NCBI GenBank assembly: GCA_048500275.1
Contig: JASNYI010000003.1
Span: forward strand, 682,001-746,000
DNA from: UBA5066 sp048500275
GTDB lineage: Bacteria; Acidobacteriota; Thermoanaerobaculia; UBA5066
DNA: 64,000 nt
Direction of reading: 5' to 3'
Shown: one piece after another, positions 19,517-26,738 of the stretch
Numbering within the stretch: position 1 is the first letter of the stretch
How the letters are laid out: every line of letters begins with the position of its first letter
The notes under the pieces: model-generated
The model's input: the letters and a program-made list of their open reading frames with translations, nothing else
The model's database searches: none
Told to the model about the DNA's origin: nothing
Made by a program: the position numbers and the translations under genes

Positions 19517-19543
19517 TTACAGCCGCTCCTCCGAAAAGTTGGT
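19513..19543 (-). promoter_or_regulatory. Putative autoregulated ECF promoter upstream of the sigma gene
   Basis: Same blocks as at 18149-18179: ACCAACTTTTC, 11 nt, TGTAATTGA. The second block overlaps the annotated TTG start of the sigma gene. A spacer of about 15 nt between AACTTT and TAATTG fits ECF promoters. Autoregulation of an ECF sigma operon is common. Confidence 0.68.
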
Positions 19544-19562
19544 CGTGAGGACTCCCCGACGG

Positions 19563-20597
19563 TCAGACCGGTGAAGCCGTGTTCGGGCCGGCGGCGCCCT
19601 CGGTCTCGAGCATGTAGATCTGCCACAGGTGCCGGCTCGACGTCTGGAGCATCGGCTGCAGGGCCAGCCGGCCGGTCGGACCGATCGAGCGCTCGAGGTA
19701 GCGGAGCTCGTTCAGGTTCGCCCGCACGTCCTCCCCCACCTCGATCGGGAGCCCGGCCTCGCGGGCCATGAGAACTCCTTTCGCGCGGATCGAGAGCTCG
19801 AGGTGGACGCGAAGGAGGCACATCATGTCGGCGACGACGGGCCCCTCGAAACGCGACCGGAGGGAGAGGAGGTAGCGGCCCACGCGCGACTCGCCGACCT
19901 CGCTCTCGAGGGTCGACCGCAGGAGGTCCACCTCCGAGTCGAAGCCGGCCCCCAGCCACGCCCGGGTCCCGTTCTCGCTCTTCACGAAGACGAGGACGAG
20001 GAGGACGGGCAGCGTGACGAACAGCACGAGCGTCGCCAGGACGGGGGGGAGGATGAAGTGGTTGTAGAGGGAGTGGATCGCGACCGCAGCCAGGTACCCC
20101 GGAACGACGACGGCGGCTCCAGCGCCCGGGTGGCGATCCTGGAGGCCCCTGGCGACGACCGCCAGGATCGCCGTGGCCCCGCCGTGCAGCACGGCCGTGC
20201 CGAACCCCCTCACGATCCACAGGAAGACGCTCCCCTGCCCGAGGGCGCGGAGGTACTCCGCGTTCTCGACGAGCGCGAAGCCCGTTCCCACGGCGAAGCC
20301 GAGGATGGCGGCGTCTACGAGGAAGCCGACCCGCTTCCGGGCGAGGAGGTAGATCACCGGCAGCGCCTTCAGGAGCTCTTCCGTGACCGGCGCGACGTAG
20401 CGGGAGAGCGTCTCCCCGGAGACCCAGCCCGCGTCCAGGATTCCCCCGTGGAGCCGTGCCCCGACGAACGCGGCGGCCGCGCCCGCCAGGATCATCCGGA
20501 CGACCGCCCGGAGCGGGACGAGCTTGAAGCTGTCCATGAGCACGAGAGCAAAGAGAAACGCGACGACCGGCACGAGCGCGAGCACGGCGTTGAGCAT
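19563..20597 (-). CDS. PrsW-like intramembrane metalloprotease
   Basis: 344 aa with about eight membrane helices in residues 1-210 and a cytosolic tail of about 130 residues. PrsW-family signatures are present: PVTEELLKAL with the Glu pair at 73-74, GFALVENAEYL (Glu 111), a histidine in GTAVLHGG (138) and AIHSLYNHF (His 175, His 180). In Bacillus subtilis PrsW makes the first cut in the anti-sigma RsiW; here an ECF sigma/anti-sigma pair lies 46 nt downstream on the same strand, so a matching role is likely. The soluble C-terminal domain (DLLRSTLESEVGESRVGRYL onward) is not recognised and may carry a regulatory input. It is divergent from the RsbW-like gene. Confidence 0.85.
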   Translation of the reverse strand: MLNAVLALVPVVAFLFALVLMDSFKLVPLRAVVRMILAGAAAAFVGARLHGGILDAGWVSGETLSRYVAPVTEELLKALPVIYLLARKRVGFLVDAAILGFAVGTGFALVENAEYLRALGQGSVFLWIVRGFGTAVLHGGATAILAVVARGLQDRHPGAGAAVVVPGYLAAVAIHSLYNHFILPPVLATLVLFVTLPVLLVLVFVKSENGTRAWLGAGFDSEVDLLRSTLESEVGESRVGRYLLSLRSRFEGPVVADMMCLLRVHLELSIRAKGVLMAREAGLPIEVGEDVRANLNELRYLERSIGPTGRLALQPMLQTSSRHLWQIYMLETEGAAGPNTASPV

Positions 20598-20617
20598 TCG
20601 CGAAACAATAATAGTAC

Positions 20618-20623
20618 TATAAT
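20618..20623 (+). promoter_or_regulatory. TATAAT -10 box in an AT-rich divergent promoter region
   Basis: A perfect TATAAT lies within a short AT-rich island (20605-20624) between the divergent PrsW-like and RsbW-like genes. The island includes the 10-bp palindrome ATAGTACTAT. The box overlaps the first possible ATG (20622), so transcription from it would force use of the ATG at 20640. No convincing -35 is seen. Confidence 0.5.
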
Positions 20624-20639
20624 GAGATCCAGTCTTGAA

Positions 20640-21065
20640 ATGAGATCAGCTCGCGAATCGAAACTGTCCGTTGCGGGCTCCCGGGCCGGGCTCGGTCGCG
20701 CGACCGAGGCTTTCGAGGCCTTCTCCGCGTCTCACGGAGTCTCGGACCCTGTCCGGCGCTCGATCCAGGTCGTCCTTGACGAGCTGCTGTCAAACACGAT
20801 CCGCTGCGGGGCGGGCGGCGGCCGGGACCTGACGATCAGCCTGACGTTCCGCCTGGATGCCGACGCACTCCGGGTGGAGATCCTCGACGACGGGACGCCG
20901 TTCGACCCCCTCGAGAGGGCGAGCCCGGACACGACCCTGCCACTCGAGAAGAGGCCCGTGGGCGGCCTCGGCGTGATGCTCGTGAAGAACCTCGTCGACG
21001 AGATCTCCTGGGAGGACGACGCGGGCCGGAACCGCGTCCGGATCCGTAAACGCCTGGATGGGTGA
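20640..21065 (+). CDS. RsbW-like anti-sigma serine/threonine kinase (HATPase)
   Basis: About 141 aa. GHKL ATPase motifs: N-box VVLDELLSNTIRCG, G1-like ILDDGTPFDP and G2-like GGLGVMLVKNLVDE, the pattern of RsbW/SpoIIAB partner-switching kinases. These bind a sigma factor or other target and phosphorylate a STAS antagonist. The ATG at 20640 is preferred over 20622 because TATAAT overlaps the latter. STAS and SpoIIE-phosphatase genes follow closely, giving a complete switch, but no SigB-type sigma factor is adjacent. The target of the switch is therefore open. Confidence 0.85.
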   Translation: MRSARESKLSVAGSRAGLGRATEAFEAFSASHGVSDPVRRSIQVVLDELLSNTIRCGAGGGRDLTISLTFRLDADALRVEILDDGTPFDPLERASPDTTLPLEKRPVGGLGVMLVKNLVDEISWEDDAGRNRVRIRKRLDG

Positions 21066-21101
21066 GCGACACCCGGCCCGAGAGCCTGGAGGATTCCACG
21101 G

Positions 21102-21455
21102 ATGAAGCTGAGCGACGACCGGCAGGGAGAAGTCCTGATCGTCAGGCCGGAGGGCCGGATCGACACGAACACGAGCGAGGAGCTCGAGAAGTGGCTCGCG
21201 AGCCGCCTCAACGGCGGCCAGAAGCGGCTCGTCCTGGACCTGGGCGCCCTCGACTACATCAGCAGCGCCGGCCTCCGCGTCTTCCTCATGACCCTGAAGA
21301 AGGTCAAGGGGAGCGGTGGGCAGCTCGTCCTCGCCGGTCTGAACACCAGCGTCCGCCAGATCTTCGACCTGGCCGGCTTCTCCACGATGTTCGCCATCGA
21401 GCCGGACGTGGACCGGGCCGTCGCGCGGGCGGCGGGCGTCGCAGGCGGGGCCTGA
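21102..21455 (+). CDS. STAS-domain anti-sigma factor antagonist
   Basis: 117 aa, one STAS domain. The signature around the phosphorylatable serine is clear: LVLDLGALDYISSAGLRVFL near 44-64. The N-terminal strand VLIVRPEGRIDTNTSEELE and the C-terminal IFDLAGFSTMF are also typical. In its unphosphorylated form it should bind the RsbW-like kinase encoded 36 nt upstream and release the kinase's target; the phosphatase encoded 3 nt downstream should regenerate it. Spacing indicates one operon. Confidence 0.93.
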   Translation: MKLSDDRQGEVLIVRPEGRIDTNTSEELEKWLASRLNGGQKRLVLDLGALDYISSAGLRVFLMTLKKVKGSGGQLVLAGLNTSVRQIFDLAGFSTMFAIEPDVDRAVARAAGVAGGA

Positions 21456-21458
21456 CCG

Positions 21459-22739
21459 GTGAATCCCGTCCCGGAGGAGCGCCCGGACGAGGCGACGCTC
21501 GTCCGGAACATGAACTCGCTGCTCGAGGTGTCCAAGGCGCTCGGCGCCGAGGCGCGTCTCGACTCGCTCCTCGGCGTGATCGTGAGGAAGGCCACCGAGG
21601 TGATGGAGGCCGAGCGCAGCAGCATCTTCATCTACGACGAGGTGAGCGACGCCCTCTCGATCCGCGTCTCGGAGGACCTCGCCCAGGGGCAGATCCGGAT
21701 CCCCGTCGGCGTCGGCATCGCGGGCCACGTGGCCCGGACCCGGGAGCCGCTGAATGTCCCCGACGCTTACGCGGACCCGCGTTTCAACCCGAAGTTCGAC
21801 CGCGACACGGGCTACAGGACCCGCTCGATCCTCTGCGCCCCGGCGCTCACGAATGACGGACGCCTCATCGGCGTGATCCAGGTCCTGAACAAGGTCGGGC
21901 ACGCCACGTTCACGGCAAGCGACGAGCGCCTGCTCGCGGCCTTCGCCTCCATCGCGGGCATCGCGTTGGATCGCGCCCGTCTCGTCGAGGCGTTCCTCGA
22001 GAAGGAGAAGATCGAATCGAGCCTGCGGCTGGCCTACGAGATCCAGATGGGAATGCTCCCGACCCGCTTCCCCGAGCGCCCCGAGCTCGACGTCTTCGGC
22101 ACGCTCCGCCCGGCGAAGACGGTCGGCGGCGATCTGTACGACTTCCGGCTCGACGGCGACCGGCTCTGGTTCGTCGTCGGGGACGTCTCGGGAAAGGGGG
22201 TCCCCGCGGCGCTCTTCATGGCGGTCACCAAGGTCCTGTTCGGCGCGAGCGTCGAGGTCGAGACGTCGCCCGCGGCCGTGATGGCCCGGGTGAACCGGGC
22301 GCTCTGCCGGGAGAACGGACAATCCCTCTTCGTCAGCGCCTTCCTGGGCCGCCTGGACGTCGCGACCGGCGAGCTGGAGTACGCCAACGCCGGGCACAAC
22401 CGCCCCTACCTTCTGGGGAAGGACGGCGCCGTCTCGGCGCTCGCCGCCGGGACCAGCCTCGTCCTGGCCGTGAACGAGGACTTCGAGTACCGGACCGAGC
22501 GCGTCCGCCTCGATCCGGGCGACGGGGTATTCCTCTTCACCGACGGCGTCACGGAGGCGATCAACGAACGCGACGAGCTCTTTTCGGAGAGCCGGCTGGA
22601 GGCGTATCTCGCGAGCGCGAACGGACGCAGCGCCACGGACCTGGTGGAAGGGGCCGTGCGAGCCCTCGACGCGTTCGCCGGCCGGGCGCCCCAGTTCGAC
22701 GACATCACGGCGCTCTCGATCCGCTTCCGGGCCGGCTGA
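21459..22739 (+). CDS. GAF domain-SpoIIE-type serine phosphatase (PP2C)
   Basis: 426 aa from GTG, 3 nt after the STAS gene. Residues about 15-180 are a GAF sensor (GVGIAGHVARTREPLNVPDAY). Residues about 215-425 are a PPM/SpoIIE phosphatase: GGDLYDF and VVGDVSGKGVPAALFMA for metal binding, then YANAGHNRPYLL, LFTDGVTEA and QFDDITAL. It should dephosphorylate the STAS protein in response to a ligand or redox state sensed by GAF. No membrane segment is visible, so sensing is cytosolic. Confidence 0.92.
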   Translation: MNPVPEERPDEATLVRNMNSLLEVSKALGAEARLDSLLGVIVRKATEVMEAERSSIFIYDEVSDALSIRVSEDLAQGQIRIPVGVGIAGHVARTREPLNVPDAYADPRFNPKFDRDTGYRTRSILCAPALTNDGRLIGVIQVLNKVGHATFTASDERLLAAFASIAGIALDRARLVEAFLEKEKIESSLRLAYEIQMGMLPTRFPERPELDVFGTLRPAKTVGGDLYDFRLDGDRLWFVVGDVSGKGVPAALFMAVTKVLFGASVEVETSPAAVMARVNRALCRENGQSLFVSAFLGRLDVATGELEYANAGHNRPYLLGKDGAVSALAAGTSLVLAVNEDFEYRTERVRLDPGDGVFLFTDGVTEAINERDELFSESRLEAYLASANGRSATDLVEGAVRALDAFAGRAPQFDDITALSIRFRAG

Positions 22740-22782
22740 CCCCCGCCGGGGCGCCGGCAGGGCCCCGGTTCCGCCCTTCCCG

Positions 22783-22788
22783 TAAACT
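22783..22788 (+). promoter_or_regulatory. Candidate -10 element for glmM
   Basis: TAAACT, 9 nt before the glmM ATG, in otherwise very GC-rich DNA. No Shine-Dalgarno is seen. Confidence 0.35.
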
Positions 22789-22797
22789 CCCCGGGCC

Positions 22798-24129
22798 ATG
22801 CGCTCCCTTTTCGGCACCGACGGGATTCGAGGCAAGGCGGGGGAGTACCCGCTCGACGCCGCCACCGTCTCGCGCGTGGGAGCGGCCCTCGCGGCCTCCC
22901 TCCGCGACGGGGGGCGGTCGGGAGAGCTGACGGTCGTCGTCGGCTGCGACACGCGCGTCTCCTCGCCCGGGATCGTCGCGGCGCTGGCGGGCGGCCTCGC
23001 GGCCGGCGGCGCCCGCGTCCGCTTCGCCGGGGTCGCGCCGACGCCGGAGGTCGCCTACCTCGCGAGGGGGCTGGGGGCCGCCGCCGGGATCTCGGTCTCC
23101 GCGTCCCACAACCCCTGGCCCGACAACGGCATCAAGGTCTTCTCCGGCGAGGGCCGGAAGCTGCCGGACGCCCTCGAGGCCGCGATCGAGCAGCGCATCG
23201 CGGCCGTGGACGCCGCGGACCCGGTCGACGTGGCCGAGGATCCCGCTCTCGCCGACCTCTACGAGAACCACCTCGTCGCGACGCTTCCGACCCGCCTCGA
23301 CGGCCTCCGGGTCGTCCTCGACTGCGCCAACGGCGCGGCTTTCCGGGTTGCTCCCGAGGCGTTCCGGCGGGCCGGCGCCGAGGTCATCCCGCTGGCAGCA
23401 TCGCCCGACGGGCGGAACATCAACGAGGGCTGCGGTGCCCTCCACCCCGGGACGATGGCGGCCGCCGTGGCCGCTCACGGGGCCGACCTCGGCGTGGCGC
23501 TCGACGGCGACGCCGACCGGGCGATGCTCGCCGACGGCGAGGGCCGGATCCTCGACGGCGACGACGTCCTCCTCCTCTGGGCGCTCGGCCTCGAGAGGGA
23601 GGGGAGAAAGCCCGAGACCGTCGTCGGGACCGTCATGTCGAACTGGGGCCTCGAGGAGGCGCTCGCGGCCCGCGGGATCCGGCTCGTCCGCGCCGCGGTC
23701 GGCGACCGCTACGTCGTGGAGGAGATGGAGCGTCATGGCGCCCTCCTCGGCGGAGAGCAGTCGGGGCACCTCGTCCGCGCCGACCTGACGACGACCGGGG
23801 ACGGCACGCTGACGGGCCTCCACGTCGCCTCCACGGTGGCGTCCACCCGCGTCCCCCTCGCGGCCGGACCGCGCCTCGTGAGGGCCCCCCAGGTCCTCCT
23901 GAACGTGAACGTGAGGGAGAGGGTCCCGTTCGAGAGGATCCCGGGCTTTTCCGGCCTGATGACGAGCGCCGAAGCGCGGATCGCCGGGAGCGGCCGGATC
24001 CTCGTCCGCTACTCCGGGACCGAGCTCCTCGCCCGGGTCATGGTGGAAGGAATCGAGAGGACCACCGTCGAGTCGATCGCCGGCGAGCTGGCGGGCGCGC
24101 TGCGCCAGGCCGTCGGAGCAACGGTCTGA
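22798..24129 (+). CDS. glmM: Phosphoglucosamine mutase
   Basis: 443 aa. GlmM converts glucosamine-6-phosphate to glucosamine-1-phosphate for UDP-GlcNAc, hence peptidoglycan and lipopolysaccharide. The start MRSLFGTDGIRGKAGEYPLD is diagnostic. The phosphoserine loop SASHNP is at 101-106 (Ser 103), the metal loop is DGDADR (family usually DGDGDR, a minor change), sugar binding includes GEQSGH, and the phosphate loop RYSGTE lies near the C-terminus. Full length for the family. It starts 58 nt after the phosphatase gene and is followed by ppk1. Confidence 0.94.
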   Translation: MRSLFGTDGIRGKAGEYPLDAATVSRVGAALAASLRDGGRSGELTVVVGCDTRVSSPGIVAALAGGLAAGGARVRFAGVAPTPEVAYLARGLGAAAGISVSASHNPWPDNGIKVFSGEGRKLPDALEAAIEQRIAAVDAADPVDVAEDPALADLYENHLVATLPTRLDGLRVVLDCANGAAFRVAPEAFRRAGAEVIPLAASPDGRNINEGCGALHPGTMAAAVAAHGADLGVALDGDADRAMLADGEGRILDGDDVLLLWALGLEREGRKPETVVGTVMSNWGLEEALAARGIRLVRAAVGDRYVVEEMERHGALLGGEQSGHLVRADLTTTGDGTLTGLHVASTVASTRVPLAAGPRLVRAPQVLLNVNVRERVPFERIPGFSGLMTSAEARIAGSGRILVRYSGTELLARVMVEGIERTTVESIAGELAGALRQAVGATV

Positions 24130-24149
24130 GGGACGCAGGAGGGAGACGC

Positions 24150-26471
24150 GTGATCCGCCACGAGCAACGCCCGCGCCGGAAACGGAACCCCGCCGCTCTG
24201 GTCGAGACGGATCTTCACCTCATCGACCCTCCTCCCGGGGACGAGCCGCAGGCGCCCGGCCCCGACGAGGAGCCCGCCGCGGCGCCGGAGGAGGACGGCG
24301 CGGAGGCGCCGGGGACCCCGCTCCTGAACCGCGAGCTCTCCTGGCTCGCCTTCAACGAGAGGGTCCTCGAGGAGGCTCGCGACGAGAGGTGGCCCCTCCT
24401 CGAGCGCCTGAAGTTCCTCTGCATCGCCGAGAGCAACCTCGACGAGTTCTTCATGATCCGCGTCTCGGGACTGCGCGACCAGCTCTTCGTCGACCTCGCG
24501 GAGAGGTCGGACGACGGCCTCACGGCGCGCGAGCAGCTCGCGCTGGTGCGAAGGGGAGTCCTGGCGATGGAGGCCGAGCAGACGGCCTGCCTGCACGAAG
24601 ACCTCCTCCCGCGGCTCGCGGCCGCCGGCATCTCCATCCTCCAGTGGGGGGAGCTCGACGCCGAGCAGCAGGAAACGGCGCGCGGCTACTTCCGGAGGAA
24701 CGTCCTCCCGGTCCTCACACCCCTCGCCGTGGACCCCGGGCACCCCTTCCCTTTCCTCTCGAATCTCTCGCTGAACCTCGCCATCGAGACCCGGAACCCC
24801 GAGACCGGCGAGGTGAAGTTCGCCCGCGTGAAGATGCCCCCGGCGATCCCCCGGCTCCTGCCGCTGCGCGCCGTCGTCGAGGGGAAGAAGAAGGTCAAGG
24901 CCGCCCGGGCGGAGTACCTCCTCCTCGAGGACCTCGTCCAGGCCAACCTCGAGGAGCTCTTCCCCGGTCTCGAGATCCTCGCCTCCTATCTCTTCCGGAT
25001 CACGCGCGACGCCGACATCGAGATCCAGGAGGACGAGGCCTCCGACCTCCTCGCCACGATCGAGCAGGAGGTGCGGCGCCGGCGCTTCGGCGCGGTCGTC
25101 CGCGTCGAGGTGACCCCGAAGGTGCCGAAGCGGATGCGAAAGCTCCTCATGCGGCAGCTCGAGGTCAGCGAGGACGACATCTACGAGGTGGCCGGGTTCC
25201 TCGGGCCCTCCGACCTCATGGCCCTCGTGAAGCTCGAGCGGCGCGACCTCAAGGACGCCCCGTTCACTCCCGCGGTCCCGCCGTCCCTGGCCGCCCCCGA
25301 CACGTCGATCTTCCAGGCGATCCGCCAGGGGGACATCCTCCTGCACCACCCCTACGACTCGTTCGGGCCCGTCGTGGAGCTGATCGAGGAGGCGGCGGAC
25401 GACCCGAAGACCCTCGCCATCAAGATGACGCTCTACCGGACGAGCGCGGACTCGCCCGTCATCCCCGCCCTGATCCACGCGGCCGAGAACGGCAAGCAGG
25501 TCGCCGTCCTCGTCGAGCTGAAGGCCCGCTTCGACGAGGAGAACAACATCGTCTGGGCCAAGGCTCTCGAGCGCGCGGGCATTCACGTCGTCTACGGGGT
25601 CGTCGGCCTGAAGACGCACGCCAAGATCGCCCTCGTCGTTCGGCGGGAGAAGGACGAGATCCGCCGCTACGTCCACCTCGGGACGGGCAACTACAACCCG
25701 GCGACCGCGAAGGTCTACACCGACCTCGGCCTCCTCACCTGCCGCCCCGAGCTCGGCGAGGACGCCACCCGCCTCTTCAACACCCTGACGGGCCTGGCGA
25801 CGAGGACGACCTACAACCGGCTCGTCACCGCCCCCCGCGACATGCACCGCACCGTCCTCGAGTGGATCTCGCGTGAGACGGCGCACGCGAGGGCGGGACG
25901 CCCCGCGCGGATCCGGGCCAAGCTGAACGCCCTCGTCGACCGGGCCGTCATCGAGGCGCTCTACGAGGCGTCGCGGGCCGGCGTTCCGGTCGACCTCATC
26001 GTCCGCGGCGTCTGCTGCCTCGTCCCGGGGGTCCCGGGCGTCTCGGAGACGATCCGGGTCCATTCCATCGTCGGGCGCTTCCTCGAGCACAGCCGCTTCT
26101 TCCTCTTCGCGAACGGCGGCGAGCCGGAGGTCTGGGCCTCCTCTGCCGACTGGATGCCCCGGAACTTCTTCCGGCGCGTCGAGACCGCCTTCCCGATCGT
26201 GGAGCCCGGCCTCGTCCGCCAGCTCTCCGACGCGTTCGACGTCCAGATGGCCGACAACGTGCGGTCGCGAGCGCTCCGCCCCGACGGGACGTTCGAGCGG
26301 CGCCACCCCGGGCGCGGCGAGCCGGCCCTCGACTCCCAGGCCTTCTTTCTCGACCAGGCGCGGCAACGCGTCCTGAAGGCCGCGGAGCAGTTCGTGAAGG
26401 GCGTAGCGGCCGACGAGTTCGACCGCGTCCCCGGGCCGCGCGAGCGCGGCCCGGGGGACGAGGAGCGCTGA
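24150..26471 (+). CDS. ppk1: Polyphosphate kinase 1
   Basis: 773 aa from GTG with GGAGG upstream. PPK1 reversibly polymerises the gamma phosphate of ATP into polyphosphate. Landmarks: LLNRELSWLAFNERVL at the start of the N domain, LTPLAVDPGHPFPFLSNLSL, DILLHHPYDSF, IKMTLYRTS, the autophosphorylated histidine region GLKTHAKIALVVRRE, and HLGTGNYNP. About 45 extra acidic residues precede the conserved core. It begins 20 nt after glmM on the same strand. Its 3' end faces the small gene at 26476 with a 4-nt gap. Confidence 0.96.
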   Translation: MIRHEQRPRRKRNPAALVETDLHLIDPPPGDEPQAPGPDEEPAAAPEEDGAEAPGTPLLNRELSWLAFNERVLEEARDERWPLLERLKFLCIAESNLDEFFMIRVSGLRDQLFVDLAERSDDGLTAREQLALVRRGVLAMEAEQTACLHEDLLPRLAAAGISILQWGELDAEQQETARGYFRRNVLPVLTPLAVDPGHPFPFLSNLSLNLAIETRNPETGEVKFARVKMPPAIPRLLPLRAVVEGKKKVKAARAEYLLLEDLVQANLEELFPGLEILASYLFRITRDADIEIQEDEASDLLATIEQEVRRRRFGAVVRVEVTPKVPKRMRKLLMRQLEVSEDDIYEVAGFLGPSDLMALVKLERRDLKDAPFTPAVPPSLAAPDTSIFQAIRQGDILLHHPYDSFGPVVELIEEAADDPKTLAIKMTLYRTSADSPVIPALIHAAENGKQVAVLVELKARFDEENNIVWAKALERAGIHVVYGVVGLKTHAKIALVVRREKDEIRRYVHLGTGNYNPATAKVYTDLGLLTCRPELGEDATRLFNTLTGLATRTTYNRLVTAPRDMHRTVLEWISRETAHARAGRPARIRAKLNALVDRAVIEALYEASRAGVPVDLIVRGVCCLVPGVPGVSETIRVHSIVGRFLEHSRFFLFANGGEPEVWASSADWMPRNFFRRVETAFPIVEPGLVRQLSDAFDVQMADNVRSRALRPDGTFERRHPGRGEPALDSQAFFLDQARQRVLKAAEQFVKGVAADEFDRVPGPRERGPGDEER

Positions 26472-26475
26472 GGGC

Positions 26476-26691
26476 CTACCTCTCCAGCTCGAACCCGGCT
26501 GGGGGCGTGAGGACCGGCTCCGCGTAGAGCAGGGCCGTCTCGCAGGTCGGGAGGAGCATCGCGTGCGTGTTGGAGCCGAACTGCACGTGGACCTCGTAGA
26601 AGCCGTTCGGCGACACGGCGATGAGCGTCCCGGGCTGCTTCTTCAGCTCCGCGCTCGGGCAGGTGATGTAGACCTTGGCCGGGATGTCCAT
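26476..26691 (-). CDS. Small conserved protein of unknown function
   Basis: 71 aa, ATG at 26691 with GAAGGAGAAG upstream. The sequence (AKVYITCPSAELKKQPGTLI, then NGFYEVHVQFGSNTHAMLLP) suggests a small beta-barrel; no signal peptide or membrane segment. Two cysteines (11 and 50) lie too far apart for a simple metal knuckle. It lies between ppk1 (convergent) and the NtrC-type regulator on the same strand. I do not recognise a family. Confidence 0.6.
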   Translation of the reverse strand: MDIPAKVYITCPSAELKKQPGTLIAVSPNGFYEVHVQFGSNTHAMLLPTCETALLYAEPVLTPPAGFELER

Positions 26692-26738
26692 GCCGCTTCT
26701 CCTTCTTCGGACCGGGTGAGGCGATTCTAGACGCCTCG

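Noticed and set aside
26718..26737. Hairpin GAGGCG/CGCCTC after the NtrC-type gene
   Set aside because: 6-bp stem with an 8-nt loop and no T-run; too weak to call.
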